DNA of 64,000 bases from Clostridiales bacterium (GCA_012520645.1 JAAYNV010000043.1:62001-126000); one strand, 5' to 3'. Counted from the stretch's first letter, positions 1-9,773 are shown. Notes: generated by a model not told the origin, from the sequence alone. A program made the numbers and translations.

Positions 1-1
1 C

Positions 2-1075
2 GTATACCAGAAGATTGGTGGAGAAAAAGAAGTAAATGAGATTCCAATGCCGGATCATACAACGGCTATAGAATTGGTTTTAAAGGCGCTTACCAACGAA
101 AAAAGCGGTGTAGTGAAGAGTTTGTCCGAAATCGGAGCCGTGGGACACCGCATTGTACATGGGGGAGAGAAATTTGCATCTTCTACAAAAATCGATGAGC
201 AGGTAATTCAGGCAATCGAGGCATGCAGTGAATTGGCTCCGCTTCATAATCCTGCGAATCTGATCGGTATCCGTGCCTGTCAGAAGCTGATGCCGGATAC
301 ACCGATGGCGGCGGTATTTGATACGGCATTTCATCAGACGATGCCGCAGGAGGCATTTCTGTATGGGATTCCTTATGAGTATTACGAAAAATATAAAATC
401 AGACGGTATGGTTTTCATGGTACAAGCCATTCCTATGTATCACGTCGGGCGGCAGTCACATTGAAAAAGAAGTATGAAGATTTGAAAATCATTGTCTGTC
501 ATCTTGGAAACGGAGCTTCCGTATCAGCAGTGGAGAAAGGAAAATGTATTGATACATCCATGGGGCTGACTCCGTTAGAGGGGTTGATTATGGGAACCCG
601 TTCCGGGGATATCGATCCGGCAATTATGGAATTTCTTGCCCATAAAGAAGGCCTTGATGTAGATGGTGTTATGAATATACTGAATAAGCGTTCCAGGGTA
701 CTTGGACTTTCCGACAACCTTTCCTCTGATTTCCGGGATTTGGAGGATGCCTATATAAGAGGAGAAGAGTCCGGTGTACGCACACTAAAGTCTTTCTGCT
801 ACCGGGTCGCTAAATATATCGGTGCCTATGCTGCTGCCATGAATGGAGTGGATGCAGTCTGCTTCACGGCGGGGGTAGGAGAGAACAGTCCTCTTATTCG
901 TGAACTGGTCTGTGAAAAACTCGGTTATCTTGGAATTGAACTGGATGAGACTGCGAACCATACGCGTGGTGAGGAAATTGTGATTTCCAAAAATGAAACG
1001 GGGACACAGGTCTTAATTATTCCTACGAATGAGGAACTGGCAATTGCCAGGGAAACTTATGCGTTGGTAAAATAA
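2..1075 (+). CDS. ackA: Acetate kinase, 5' end outside the window
   Basis: Acetate kinase interconverts acetyl phosphate plus ADP with acetate plus ATP, the last step of the Pta-AckA fermentation route in the cytosol. The reading frame is open from base 2, so about 357 residues are present and roughly 40 N-terminal residues, including the first phosphate-binding motif, lie upstream. Family motifs are plain: GHRIVHGG, PLHNPAN, VFDTAFHQ, YGFHGTSH, CHLGNGAS, GTRSGDIDP and FTAGVGENS. The ATG at 47 is internal and not the start. In Clostridia the gene usually follows pta and precedes yceD-rpmF, and that second link is seen here. Identification is secure. Confidence 0.97.
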   Translation, partial: VYQKIGGEKEVNEIPMPDHTTAIELVLKALTNEKSGVVKSLSEIGAVGHRIVHGGEKFASSTKIDEQVIQAIEACSELAPLHNPANLIGIRACQKLMPDTPMAAVFDTAFHQTMPQEAFLYGIPYEYYEKYKIRRYGFHGTSHSYVSRRAAVTLKKKYEDLKIIVCHLGNGASVSAVEKGKCIDTSMGLTPLEGLIMGTRSGDIDPAIMEFLAHKEGLDVDGVMNILNKRSRVLGLSDNLSSDFRDLEDAYIRGEESGVRTLKSFCYRVAKYIGAYAAAMNGVDAVCFTAGVGENSPLIRELVCEKLGYLGIELDETANHTRGEEIVISKNETGTQVLIIPTNEELAIARETYALVK

Positions 1076-1157
1076 GAGAAGAAGGCAGGAAGCAGACTTT
1101 TGGCATAAGCCAATCTGGAAATTGGTATAAGAATTGAAAAAATCGCTGAATTTTATG

Positions 1158-1186
1158 TTGACAAACAGATGACCTATATGTATAAT
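1158..1186 (+). promoter_or_regulatory. Consensus sigma-A promoter for yceD-rpmF
   Basis: TTGACA at 1158-1163 and TATAAT at 1181-1186 are both perfect and are separated by 17 bases. It lies 28 bases before the yceD start and probably drives yceD-rpmF apart from ackA. Confidence 0.85.
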
Positions 1187-1214
1187 TGTTTGAGTGTGAA
1201 TAGGAGTCTGCTAT

Positions 1215-1694
1215 ATGTTAGTGAATTTAACAGATGTATTAACGACCGAAGGAAAAGCCGAAGAAAAGCAGGTTGCACTGGAAACGGATGTATTCCGTTA
1301 TCAGGGACAGGAATATGAAATTCTTGAGAAACATCCCTTTTCTTTAAAACTCACCAATCTTGAGAATGGAAAAGCAGAAATTAAGGGGCAGACAAGTCTG
1401 ACCATGAAATTTTTCTGTGACAGATGTCTGGAGGAAGTACCTTATACATTTGAACTAGCCTTTACCCTGGAAGCATCAGAGGAAGAAGGTTATGAACTGG
1501 ATGTAGAGAACCTGCTCAACAATGAAATCATGTTAAACTGGCCTATGAAGATTTTATGCAGAGAGGACTGCAAAGGAATTTGCAGTGTCTGCGGAAAAAA
1601 TCTCAATACCGGAGCATGCGGATGCGATACGTTCGTCCCTGATCCGAGAATGGCAAAGATACAAGAGATCTTTAACAGGGATAAGGAGGTGTAA
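1215..1694 (+). CDS. yceD: YceD/DUF177 family protein
   Basis: This 159-residue protein belongs to the DUF177 family, almost always encoded directly before rpmF; family members in other organisms are linked to 23S rRNA accumulation. The central part carries CDRC, followed by CREDCKGICSVCG and a CGC, a cysteine arrangement typical of the Firmicute branch and suggestive of metal binding. The start at 1215 follows an AGGAG at 1202-1206. It ends three bases before rpmF, so the two are co-transcribed from the consensus promoter at 1158. Function is inferred from family and context; the biochemical role is not settled. Confidence 0.88.
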   Translation: MLVNLTDVLTTEGKAEEKQVALETDVFRYQGQEYEILEKHPFSLKLTNLENGKAEIKGQTSLTMKFFCDRCLEEVPYTFELAFTLEASEEEGYELDVENLLNNEIMLNWPMKILCREDCKGICSVCGKNLNTGACGCDTFVPDPRMAKIQEIFNRDKEV

Positions 1695-1697
1695 CGA

Positions 1698-1877
1698 ATG
1701 TCTATCTGTCCTAAGAATAAATCTTCTAAAGGTAGAAGAGATAAGAGAAGAGCAAACTGGAAAATGAGTGCTCCTACATTAGTAAAGTGCAGCAAGTGTG
1801 GCGCATTAATGATGCCTCACAGAGTATGCAAAAAATGTGGCTCTTACAATAAAAAAGAAATTATTGCTATGGATTAA
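1698..1877 (+). CDS. rpmF: 50S ribosomal protein L32
   Basis: This short gene encodes 59 residues beginning MSICPKNKSSKGRRDKRR, the typical basic N-terminus of L32, followed by a zinc-ribbon pair CSKCG and CKKCG at about residues 31-47. L32 is a component of the large ribosomal subunit near the peptidyl transferase region. The four-cysteine form is the zinc-binding version of the protein. A strong AAGGAGG-like site (1682-1690) sits before the ATG. The gene is followed at once by a rho-independent terminator at 1891, which closes the yceD-rpmF unit. Confidence 0.95.
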   Translation: MSICPKNKSSKGRRDKRRANWKMSAPTLVKCSKCGALMMPHRVCKKCGSYNKKEIIAMD

Positions 1878-1890
1878 TGCAAAAAGTAGA

Positions 1891-1922
1891 GGATTCTCGG
1901 AAGGAGAGTCCTTTATTTTTTT
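1891..1922 (+). terminator. Intrinsic terminator after rpmF
   Basis: GGATTCTC (1891-1898) pairs with GAGAGTCC (1904-1911) across a five-base loop and is followed by a T-rich run. It separates the rpmF unit from plsX. Confidence 0.85.
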
Positions 1923-1932
1923 CTAAAAAAAC

Positions 1933-1961
1933 TTGATTTTTATATAGCGGTTTAGTATATT
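1933..1961 (+). promoter_or_regulatory. Promoter for plsX-acpP
   Basis: TTGATT at 1933-1938 and TATATT at 1956-1961 have a 17-base spacer. The position, just after the rpmF terminator and 26 bases before the plsX start, fits a separate promoter. No FapR-type operator was recognised. Confidence 0.6.
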
Positions 1962-1987
1962 TGAATAAGATATTCAGGAGGGTAATT

Positions 1988-3001
1988 ATGGCAGAATATG
2001 TATGTGTGGCAGTAGATGCCATGGGTGGTGACAATGCACCGGCAGAAATCGTAAAAGGTGCAGTAGATGCAGTGAATGAAGAGAAAAAAATAAAGGTCTG
2101 TCTGGTTGGACAAAAAGGACCGGTAGAAGCAGAACTTTCCAAATATAACTATTCCAGTGAACAGATTGAAGTCGTGGATGCATCGGAGATCATCGAGACG
2201 GCAGAACCGCCGGTCATGGCAATCCGCAAAAAGAAGGATTCCTCCATCGTAAAGGCGCTGAATCTGGTAAAGGATGGAACTTGTGATGCGTTTGTATCAG
2301 CCGGGAGTACCGGTGCAGTGCTGGTAGGCGGACAGGTTCTGGTAGGTCGGATCAAAGGCGTGGAGAGACCGCCGCTTGCACCGCTTATCCCGACAGAGAC
2401 AGGCGTGTCTTTGTTGATTGACTGCGGAGCCAACGTGGACGCAAGACCATCCCATCTCGTACAGTTTGCTAAAATGGGATCTGTTTATATGGAAAATGTC
2501 ATGGGAGTCAAAAACCCGAAGGTGGCAATTGTCAATATCGGTGCGGAGGAAGAAAAGGGAAATGCACTGGTAAAGGAAACCTTTCCGCTGTTAAAGAGCT
2601 GCCCGGAAATTCATTTTATTGGAAGCATTGAAGCAAGAGATATTCCGTCAGGAGCTGCGGATGTGATCGTCTGCGAAGCATTTGTCGGCAATGTTATCTT
2701 AAAGATGTATGAGGGTGTAGGAAGTGCTTTGATCCATAAGGTCAAGGAAGGTATGATGAGCACTTTGCGCAGCAAGATCGGTGCGCTGCTCGTGAAGCCG
2801 GCTTTAAAGCAGACACTAAAGAGCTTTGATCTGGAGCAGTATGGCGGGGCACCGCTTTTGGGGCTGAAAGGTCTGGTGGTAAAGACACATGGCAGTTCTA
2901 AAGCGATTGAAATAAAAAATTCTGTCTTACAGTGTGTGGTATTTAAAGAGCAGAAAATCAATGAGAAAATCAGTGAAAAAATTACATTAAAGGATGAATA
3001 G
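1988..3001 (+). CDS. plsX: Phosphate acyltransferase PlsX
   Basis: PlsX makes acyl-phosphate from acyl-ACP and phosphate, the first committed step of phosphatidic acid synthesis in bacteria that use PlsY. The protein of about 337 residues starts [29 protein letters not shown] is the family signature. [18 protein letters not shown] and DCGANVD also match the family. The start is placed at 1988 rather than an in-frame ATG at 1961 because CAGGAGGG lies just before it. acpP follows after 11 bases, supplying the carrier protein. plsY, which uses the product, is in this window at 43087. Confidence 0.95.
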   Translation: MAEYVCVAVDAMGGDNAPAEIVKGAVDAVNEEKKIKVCLVGQKGPVEAELSKYNYSSEQIEVVDASEIIETAEPPVMAIRKKKDSSIVKALNLVKDGTCDAFVSAGSTGAVLVGGQVLVGRIKGVERPPLAPLIPTETGVSLLIDCGANVDARPSHLVQFAKMGSVYMENVMGVKNPKVAIVNIGAEEEKGNALVKETFPLLKSCPEIHFIGSIEARDIPSGAADVIVCEAFVGNVILKMYEGVGSALIHKVKEGMMSTLRSKIGALLVKPALKQTLKSFDLEQYGGAPLLGLKGLVVKTHGSSKAIEIKNSVLQCVVFKEQKINEKISEKITLKDE

Positions 3002-3012
3002 GAGAGAAAAAT

Positions 3013-3243
3013 ATGGAATTTGAAAAGCTGAAAAAAGTAATTGCCGATGTGCTCAATGTGGATCCGGATGAAATCACAATGGATACCACCTTTACAGATG
3101 ATCTGGGAGCGGATTCCCTGGATGTATTTCAGATTGTGATGGGAATTGAAGAAGAATTTGATATTGAGATTCCGGCAGAGGAAGCAGAGAAGATTACAAC
3201 AGTGGAGCAGGCTGTTGAGCTGATTAAAAACGCAGTCAACTAA
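3013..3243 (+). CDS. acpP: Acyl carrier protein
   Basis: This is a 76-residue acidic four-helix carrier protein of fatty acid synthesis. The phosphopantetheine attachment site is Ser35 in GADSLD, exactly as in other ACPs. Its length is normal. It lies 11 bases behind plsX with its own GGAGAG ribosome site and before a hairpin terminator at 3256. The fab synthase genes that often accompany acpP are not in the window. Confidence 0.96.
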   Translation: MEFEKLKKVIADVLNVDPDEITMDTTFTDDLGADSLDVFQIVMGIEEEFDIEIPAEEAEKITTVEQAVELIKNAVN

Positions 3244-3255
3244 ATGGATGATAAG

Positions 3256-3285
3256 AACAAAGAGTCCGCGTGCGGGCTTTTTGTT
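3256..3285 (+). terminator. Hairpin terminator after acpP
   Basis: Bases 3256-3269 can pair with 3272-3285 over 14 positions, counting G-U pairs, with the U-rich tract forming the 3' arm. It probably ends or attenuates plsX-acpP transcription before rnc. Confidence 0.7.
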
Positions 3286-3327
3286 ATGTAGGGCAATGAA
3301 AACGTCAGATATAAAAAGGGGAGCAGC

Positions 3328-4035
3328 ATGCAGACCAGACCGTTAGAGGAATTGGAAAAGAAAATACAATATCATTTTAGAGATCGTGAACTTCTGTTAG
3401 AGGCTACGACACATAGCTCTTATTCCAATGAGCGAAAGATCAACAAGACCGGAAATTATGAACGGCTTGAATTTCTGGGGGATGCGGTGTTGGAACTTAC
3501 CACCAGTGAATTTTTATTTCAAAAGGAGCCAAAGCTCCCGGAGGGAAAAATGACCAAAACCAGAGCCAGTCTCGTCTGTGAACAGGCATTGGCATACTGT
3601 GCAAGGGAACTTGGACTGGGGGAATACATCCGCTTTGGCAAAGGAGAGGAAAGCACCGGAGGCAGAAATCGTGATTCCATCATTGCGGATGTAGTTGAGG
3701 CACTGATTGGCGCCATTTATTTAGACTGCGGCTTCGAGGAGGCAAAGCAGTTCATTTACCGATTTGTGCTTTCTGATCTGGAGGATAAACAGCTTTTTTA
3801 TGATGCCAAGACGATTTTGCAGGAATATGTGCAGAAGAATGGTAAGGGAATTCTCCACTATGAGACTTTAGAGGAGAGCGGACCCGAGCACAATAAGAGC
3901 TTTGTGGTAGAAGCAAGAATCGATGACCGGAAGATAGGGGAAGGTCTGGGAAGGACGAAAAAGGCGGCACAGCAGCAGGCAGCATATCAGGCATTGCTCG
4001 CCTTACGGAAGGAAACAGGTGATTTATGTATTTAA
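3328..4035 (+). CDS. rnc: Ribonuclease III
   Basis: RNase III cleaves double-stranded RNA, including rRNA precursors. The 235-residue protein has the N-terminal catalytic domain with the signature YERLEFLGDAVLEL at about residues 45-58 and the second acidic site in DVVEALIGAIYLD. A double-stranded RNA-binding domain follows from about residue 160 (KTILQEYVQKNG to KKAAQQQAAYQAL). A GGGGAGC ribosome site precedes the ATG. Its 3' end overlaps smc by 10 bases, indicating translational coupling in the conserved rnc-smc-ftsY order. Confidence 0.96.
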   Translation: MQTRPLEELEKKIQYHFRDRELLLEATTHSSYSNERKINKTGNYERLEFLGDAVLELTTSEFLFQKEPKLPEGKMTKTRASLVCEQALAYCARELGLGEYIRFGKGEESTGGRNRDSIIADVVEALIGAIYLDCGFEEAKQFIYRFVLSDLEDKQLFYDAKTILQEYVQKNGKGILHYETLEESGPEHNKSFVVEARIDDRKIGEGLGRTKKAAQQQAAYQALLALRKETGDLCI

Positions 4036-7000
4036 AGAGTATAGAGGTGCATGGATTTAAGTCCTTTGCAAATAAAATAACATTTCAGTTTCATAACGGA
4101 ATAACGGGAATTGTAGGACCGAACGGCAGCGGCAAGAGCAATGTTGCGGACGCGGTCCGCTGGGTGCTTGGAGAACAGCGTATTAAGCAGCTTCGTGGTG
4201 CGTCTATGCAGGATGTCATCTTTTCCGGGACGGAAATGAGAAAGCCGCTCGGTTATGCTTATGTGGCAATCACGTTAGACAATGCGGATCATCAGCTTGC
4301 AATCGATTATGATGAAGTGACCGTATCCAGAAGAATTTATCGTTCCGGCGAGAGTGAATATATGATTAACGGAACCGTCTGTCGTTTGAAAGATGTCAAT
4401 GAATTGTTCTATGATACCGGTATCGGTAAAGAGGGCTATTCCATTATCGGTCAGGGGCAGATTGATAAGATTCTGAGCGGTAAACCGGAAGAACGAAGAG
4501 AGTTGTTTGATGAAGCGGCCGGTATTGTAAAGTTCAAAAGAAGAAAAGCAACGGCACAGAAGAAGTTAGAGGATGAGAAGCAGAATCTGCTGCGTGTCAA
4601 TGATATTTTATCCGAGCTGGAGAAACAGGTCGGACCTTTGGAACGTCAGTCTGAAAAGGCAAAGGTTTATTTAAAGAAAAAGGAAGAATTAAAGACCTAT
4701 GATGTGAATGTATTCTTGTTGGAAAATGCAAGACTGCGGGAGCAGCTTGAAACGGTAGAGGAGAAATATAAAATTGCCGGAGATGACTTGAGTACGACGA
4801 CAGAGCAGTACGAGGGCATCAAAGAGGAATACGAAAAAATACAGTCAGAGATTGAACGTCTGGAGACGGAAATCGAGAGTGCCAGAGATCATCTGGCAAA
4901 TTCCAGTGTACTTCGTGGCAAGCTGGAGGGTGAGATCAATGTCTTAAGGGAACAGATACACTCGGCAAAAGCAAATGAAGAGCATTTTAAGAACCGGCTT
5001 CAGGCTGTTCAGAGTGAGATTCAGACACGCGAAGAAGAAAAGACCGGTATTCTGGAACAAAAAAAGGGAATTGATGACCAGGTCAATGAAATGGAGGCTG
5101 CACGAAATGAAGCGAGGGAACTGCTTCAGACAGTACAGTCAAAAATGGAAGAACTCAATACCAATATCGAGTCAGGCAAAAATACGATTATTGATGCGTT
5201 GAATGAAAGAGCTACAATCAAATCCAAGATCGGTCGTTATGATACGATGATGGAGCAGGTGAATATCCGCAGGGCAGAATTAAATTCCAGAATCCTGCGT
5301 GCAAAATCAGATGAGGCGGCACAACAGGAGACGATCCAGAAGCTGGAAGAGGAGTTTAAACGTGTCAACGAAGAAATCCGTACGCTGAATGAAGAGCAGC
5401 AGCTTTTGGAGGAGAAAAACGGCGCCATTCGGGATGAATTGTCAGAAAAGGATCAAAAACTCCGGGATACACAGGTGGTCTATCATCAGGAGAAATCCAA
5501 ACTGGAGGCGCTTTCCAATCTGACAGAACGCTATGAAGGCTATGGCGGCAGTGTAAAGCGCGTCATGGAAAAGAAGGAAGCGGAAAAGGGTATTATCGGT
5601 GTTGTAGCAGATATCATTAAGGTTGACAAAAAATATGAGACAGCGATCGAGACAGCTCTTGGTGGTAATATCCAGAATATTGTAACAGACAACGAAGAAA
5701 CTGCCAAAAAGATGATCGCATTCTTAAAAAAGGAACGCGGCGGACGTGCCACCTTCCTGCCGCTTACAAGTATTACAAATCCGCAGGAATTTAAAAATCC
5801 CGATGCCCTGAAGGAAGAGGGTGTAATCGGAATGGCAGACACACTCGTACATATCGAGGAAGAATACAAGAATGTGGCCAAGGCGATGTTAGGGCGCATT
5901 GTTGTGGTAGACAATGTGGATCATGCAGTGAAGATTGCCAGAAAGTTTGATTATGGTGTGAGGATGGTCACGTTGGAGGGAGAACTGTTAGTGCCGGGTG
6001 GTGCCATCAGCGGAGGTGCTTTTCGGAACAATTCCAACCTTCTTGGCAGACGGCGGGAGATGGCTGAACTGGAAGAAAAGGTAAAGAAAACGCTGGCATC
6101 TATTGATAAGCTGTTAGAGGAAATTGAGAATATTAAGCAGGAGCGCCAGAAGCTGCGTCTGAGACTGGAAGAGGTCAAAAGCACGATTCAGGACAAATTT
6201 ATTGAACAGAATACAGCCCGCATGAATGTGATGCAGGCAGAAGAACGCAAGAATGAGGCTGAGGCAGGCTTTGATGAGCTGAAAGCAGAGGAAAGGGAAA
6301 TCGAAGAGAATATCCGTGAAATTAAGGCTCAGAAGGATGCCATCCAGCATGAACTCATTTCCTCGCAGGAGATGGAAAAAAGAGTAGAGGAAAAGATTCA
6401 GGAGTTCCAGAAGGAACTGGAGGAAAAAAGAGAGGAAGAATCGATACGTACAGCGAAAGTATCTGAGCTCGATATGGAAGTGGAAAAGATGCTGCAGACG
6501 CAGGGCTTCCATCAACAGAACGTGGATCGTATTGAGGGAGAAATTGCAAGGCATCAGGCAGAACTTTCTGAAATTCAGGAAAATTTGTCAAAGATGACGG
6601 TCGAGATTGCGGAAAAGGAAAACAATATAACAGAGATTGAAAAAACGATCGCAAGCTCTCATACGGCACAGTCAGATACGCAGACCAAACTTCAGGAGCA
6701 GGTGAAGGTAAAAGAAGAACTGTCTTCCAAGCAGAAGAGCTTCTTTAGCAGACGGGAGGAAATGTCGGAACGTATGGCAGCGTTAGATAAGGAAGTATAC
6801 CGTCTGAATGCCCAGAAGGAGAGAATGGAGGAATCCATAGAGTCGCAGATCAATTATATGTGGGATGAATATGAAATTACTCTGACGGATGCGGCCGGTA
6901 TGCGTAATGAAGAGATGGCGGATCTTCCTGCCATGAAGAAGATGATCACAGGCTTAAGGGATGAGATCAAAAAGTTGGGAGATGTTAATGTCAACGCCAT

Positions 7001-7607
7001 TGAGGATTATAAGAACCTGATGGAACGCTATGATTTCTTAAGGGGACAGCATGATGATCTGGTGGAAGCAGAAAAAACTCTGCTTGGTATTATTGAAGAG
7101 CTGGATACTGCAATGCGGAAACAGTTTACGGAGAAATTTGCACAGATCAGCCGTGAATTTGACAAGGTATTTAAAGAGATGTTTGGCGGAGGAAAAGGAA
7201 CGCTTGAGCTGATGGAGGAAGAAGATGTACTGGAAGCGGGCATCCGCATCGTGGCACAGCCGCCCGGAAAGAAGCTGCAGAATATGATGCAGCTATCCGG
7301 TGGAGAGAAGGCGCTTACTGCCATTGCTCTTCTGTTTGCAATACAAAATCTGAAGCCGTCACCGTTTTGTCTGTTGGATGAGATTGAGGCGGCATTGGAT
7401 GAGTCCAATGTTTCCAGATTTGCAGCCTATCTCCATAAACTGACCAAACATACACAGTTTATTGTTATCACACACCGGCGCGGAACTATGGAACAGGCGG
7501 ACCGTTTGTATGGTATCACAATGCAGGAGAAAGGTGTTTCCACCTTAGTCAGCGTCAATCTGATGGACAATGAACTGGATCAGTACACGGAGGGAAAAGA
7601 AGCATGA
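4026..7607 (+). CDS. smc: Chromosome segregation ATPase SMC
   Basis: SMC forms the condensin complex with ScpA and ScpB and organises the nucleoid. The 1193-residue protein is full length. The Walker A motif GPNGSGKSN lies near residue 32 and the QGQIDKIL region near residue 150. Long coiled-coil arms run to about 500 and from about 690, flanking a hinge with YGGSVKRV, GIIGVVAD and GGAISGG. The ABC signature LSGGEKALTAIALLFA and Walker B FCLLDEIEAALD are near the C-terminus. It overlaps rnc by 10 bases and ftsY by 4. Confidence 0.98.
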   Translation: MYLKSIEVHGFKSFANKITFQFHNGITGIVGPNGSGKSNVADAVRWVLGEQRIKQLRGASMQDVIFSGTEMRKPLGYAYVAITLDNADHQLAIDYDEVTVSRRIYRSGESEYMINGTVCRLKDVNELFYDTGIGKEGYSIIGQGQIDKILSGKPEERRELFDEAAGIVKFKRRKATAQKKLEDEKQNLLRVNDILSELEKQVGPLERQSEKAKVYLKKKEELKTYDVNVFLLENARLREQLETVEEKYKIAGDDLSTTTEQYEGIKEEYEKIQSEIERLETEIESARDHLANSSVLRGKLEGEINVLREQIHSAKANEEHFKNRLQAVQSEIQTREEEKTGILEQKKGIDDQVNEMEAARNEARELLQTVQSKMEELNTNIESGKNTIIDALNERATIKSKIGRYDTMMEQVNIRRAELNSRILRAKSDEAAQQETIQKLEEEFKRVNEEIRTLNEEQQLLEEKNGAIRDELSEKDQKLRDTQVVYHQEKSKLEALSNLTERYEGYGGSVKRVMEKKEAEKGIIGVVADIIKVDKKYETAIETALGGNIQNIVTDNEETAKKMIAFLKKERGGRATFLPLTSITNPQEFKNPDALKEEGVIGMADTLVHIEEEYKNVAKAMLGRIVVVDNVDHAVKIARKFDYGVRMVTLEGELLVPGGAISGGAFRNNSNLLGRRREMAELEEKVKKTLASIDKLLEEIENIKQERQKLRLRLEEVKSTIQDKFIEQNTARMNVMQAEERKNEAEAGFDELKAEEREIEENIREIKAQKDAIQHELISSQEMEKRVEEKIQEFQKELEEKREEESIRTAKVSELDMEVEKMLQTQGFHQQNVDRIEGEIARHQAELSEIQENLSKMTVEIAEKENNITEIEKTIASSHTAQSDTQTKLQEQVKVKEELSSKQKSFFSRREEMSERMAALDKEVYRLNAQKERMEESIESQINYMWDEYEITLTDAAGMRNEEMADLPAMKKMITGLRDEIKKLGDVNVNAIEDYKNLMERYDFLRGQHDDLVEAEKTLLGIIEELDTAMRKQFTEKFAQISREFDKVFKEMFGGGKGTLELMEEEDVLEAGIRIVAQPPGKKLQNMMQLSGGEKALTAIALLFAIQNLKPSPFCLLDEIEAALDESNVSRFAAYLHKLTKHTQFIVITHRRGTMEQADRLYGITMQEKGVSTLVSVNLMDNELDQYTEGKEA

Positions 7608-8560
7608 GTGAGGAGAAAAAAGGATTTTTCAGCCGGCTTAAGGCAGGACTTACAAAGACAAGAAATAATATTGTCCATGGAATTGATTCCGTATTCAACG
7701 GGTTTTCGATGATTGATGAGGATTTTTATGAGGAACTGGAAGAAATACTCATTATGGGTGACCTCGGAGTCAATGCGACCGGACAGATACTGGAGCGTCT
7801 TCGTGAGCAGGTAAAGGAACAGCATATCAAGGAGCCGTCTGCATGTAAGCAGCTTTTAATCGACAGTATTAAGGAACAGATGCAGGTCGGTGAAACTGCT
7901 TATGAATTTGAACACAAGCAGTCCGTTGTGCTGGTAATCGGAGTAAACGGTGTAGGTAAAACGACTTCGGTAGGAAAACTGGCAGGAAAGCTGAAGGAGG
8001 AAGGCAGAAAGGTACTTCTTGCAGCGGCGGATACCTTCCGTGCAGCGGCAGGTGAACAGCTGACTGAATGGGCAAACCGTGCAGGAGTGGATATTATCGG
8101 TGGCAGAGAAGGTTCGGATCCGGCGAGTGTGGTCTTTGATGCAGTGAGTGCGGCAAAGGCAAGAAATGTGGATGTATTATTGTGTGATACGGCAGGAAGA
8201 CTTCATAACAAAAAGAATCTGATGGAAGAATTGAAAAAGATCAACCGTATTATAGAAAAAGAATTTCCGGGCGTGCATAGAGAGAATCTGGTTGTATTGG
8301 ACGGAACGACTGGACAGAATGCACTGGCACAGGCAAGGGAATTTGGAGAGGTAGCGGATCTGACCGGAATTATTCTGACCAAAATGGATGGAACGGCAAA
8401 GGGAGGCATTGCAGTGGCAATACAATCCGAACTGAAGGTACCGGTGAAATACATTGGAGTCGGAGAGACAATCGAAGATTTACAGAAATTTGATTCTGAT
8501 CAGTTTGTAAATGCTTTGTTTGATGTAAAGGAAGAGATGGAGGAAAAACGGGATGAGTGA
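7604..8560 (+). CDS. ftsY: Signal recognition particle receptor FtsY
   Basis: FtsY is the membrane-associated receptor GTPase that docks SRP-ribosome complexes. The 318-residue protein has an N domain and a G domain with GVNGVGKTTSVGKLA, DTAGRLHNKKNLMEEL and TKMDGTAKGG. It lacks the long acidic A region of enterobacterial FtsY, which is usual for Firmicutes. Start and smc stop overlap in an ATGA. Its partner Ffh is encoded at 22893; in Bacillus the two are nearly adjacent, whereas here about 14 kb of unrelated genes lie between them. Confidence 0.97.
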   Translation: MSEEKKGFFSRLKAGLTKTRNNIVHGIDSVFNGFSMIDEDFYEELEEILIMGDLGVNATGQILERLREQVKEQHIKEPSACKQLLIDSIKEQMQVGETAYEFEHKQSVVLVIGVNGVGKTTSVGKLAGKLKEEGRKVLLAAADTFRAAAGEQLTEWANRAGVDIIGGREGSDPASVVFDAVSAAKARNVDVLLCDTAGRLHNKKNLMEELKKINRIIEKEFPGVHRENLVVLDGTTGQNALAQAREFGEVADLTGIILTKMDGTAKGGIAVAIQSELKVPVKYIGVGETIEDLQKFDSDQFVNALFDVKEEMEEKRDE

Positions 8561-9773
8561 GATGCTGACACTGCAAAAGTTTGAAGAGGCTGCAGAGGTG
8601 GTAAAGAGAGTTACACTTGAGACAAAATTAGTCTACAGTGATTATCTGAGCAATCAAACCGGCAATAAGATTTATTTGAAGCCTGAGAATATGCAGTTTA
8701 CCGGAGCCTATAAAGTGCGAGGCGCATATTACAAAATGAGTGTTCTGAGTGAGGAAGAAAGACAGAAGGGTGTGATTACGGCATCGGCAGGTAACCATGC
8801 GCAGGGTGTGGCTTATGCGGCAAAATGCTATGGTGTAAAAGCTACGATTGTTATGCCGACCACGACGCCGCTTATGAAGGTGAACCGTACCAAGAGTTAT
8901 GGAGCGGATGTTATTCTGTACGGAGATGTCTATGATGAAGCGTGTGCACATGCCTATGAGCTGGCAGAAAAGAACGGCTATACCTTTATTCATCCGTTTG
9001 ATGATCCTGCAGTGGCAACGGGACAGGGAACGATTGCAATGGAAATCTTTAAGGAGCTGCCGTTAGTGGATTATATTCTCGTTCCGGTCGGTGGAGGCGG
9101 ACTGGCAACCGGTGTTTCTACGTTAGCCAAACTGCTCAATCCGAAGATCAAGGTAATCGGCGTGGAGCCGGCCGGAGCCAACTGTTTACAGGAATCCTTA
9201 AAAGCAGGAAAGGTTATGACACTTCCTGGTGTCAATACGATTGCAGATGGCACAGCGGTGAAAACTCCGGGTACCAATATTTTCCCTTATCTTCAGAAAA
9301 ATCTGGATGAAGTGATCACGGTCGAGGATCAGGATCTGATCGTTGCATTTCTGGATATGGTAGAAAATCATAAGATGGTTGTGGAAAATTCGGGACTGTT
9401 AACGGTTGCGGCACTCAAACAGTTGAATTTTAAGGATAAAAAAGTGGTATCTATTTTAAGCGGAGGCAATATGGATATCATTACGATGTCTTCTGTTGTA
9501 CAGCATGGTCTGATCTTAAGAGATCGTATCTTTACGGTTTCCGTATTGCTGCCGGATAAGCCGGGTGAACTTTCCAAGGTTGCCTCTGTGGTTGCCGGAG
9601 AGAGTGGCAATGTTGTGAAGCTGGAGCACAATCAGTTTGTATCCACAAACCGGAATGCAGCAGTAGAGCTTCGGATTACACTGGAGGCATTTGGTACCGA
9701 GCATAAGGAACAGATTATGAAGGCACTGCAGAAGAACGGTTATCAGCCAAAGCTTGTAAGGACGAATATGTAA
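8553..9773 (+). CDS. ilvA: Threonine ammonia-lyase with ACT domain
   Basis: The enzyme deaminates threonine to 2-oxobutyrate using pyridoxal phosphate, either for isoleucine synthesis or for threonine catabolism. Of 406 residues, 1-320 form the fold-type II PLP domain: the Schiff-base lysine is Lys54 in GAYKVRGA, and the phosphate-binding glycines are PVGGGGLATG. A single ACT domain follows from about 325 (SVLLPDKPGELSKVA). The short one-ACT form resembles the TdcB/IlvA variant of Clostridia, so biosynthetic versus degradative role is open. The start overlaps ftsY by 8 bases, tying an amino-acid gene to a secretion operon. Confidence 0.92.
   Translation: MSEMLTLQKFEEAAEVVKRVTLETKLVYSDYLSNQTGNKIYLKPENMQFTGAYKVRGAYYKMSVLSEEERQKGVITASAGNHAQGVAYAAKCYGVKATIVMPTTTPLMKVNRTKSYGADVILYGDVYDEACAHAYELAEKNGYTFIHPFDDPAVATGQGTIAMEIFKELPLVDYILVPVGGGGLATGVSTLAKLLNPKIKVIGVEPAGANCLQESLKAGKVMTLPGVNTIADGTAVKTPGTNIFPYLQKNLDEVITVEDQDLIVAFLDMVENHKMVVENSGLLTVAALKQLNFKDKKVVSILSGGNMDIITMSSVVQHGLILRDRIFTVSVLLPDKPGELSKVASVVAGESGNVVKLEHNQFVSTNRNAAVELRITLEAFGTEHKEQIMKALQKNGYQPKLVRTNM

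Noticed and set aside
1095-1130. Terminator after ackA
   Set aside because: GCCAAT and ATTGGT can pair over six bases, but there is no U-run and the stem is weak.
2669-2690. TGCGAAGC copy in plsX as a regulatory repeat
   Set aside because: It encodes conserved PlsX residues, so it is explained by coding constraint.
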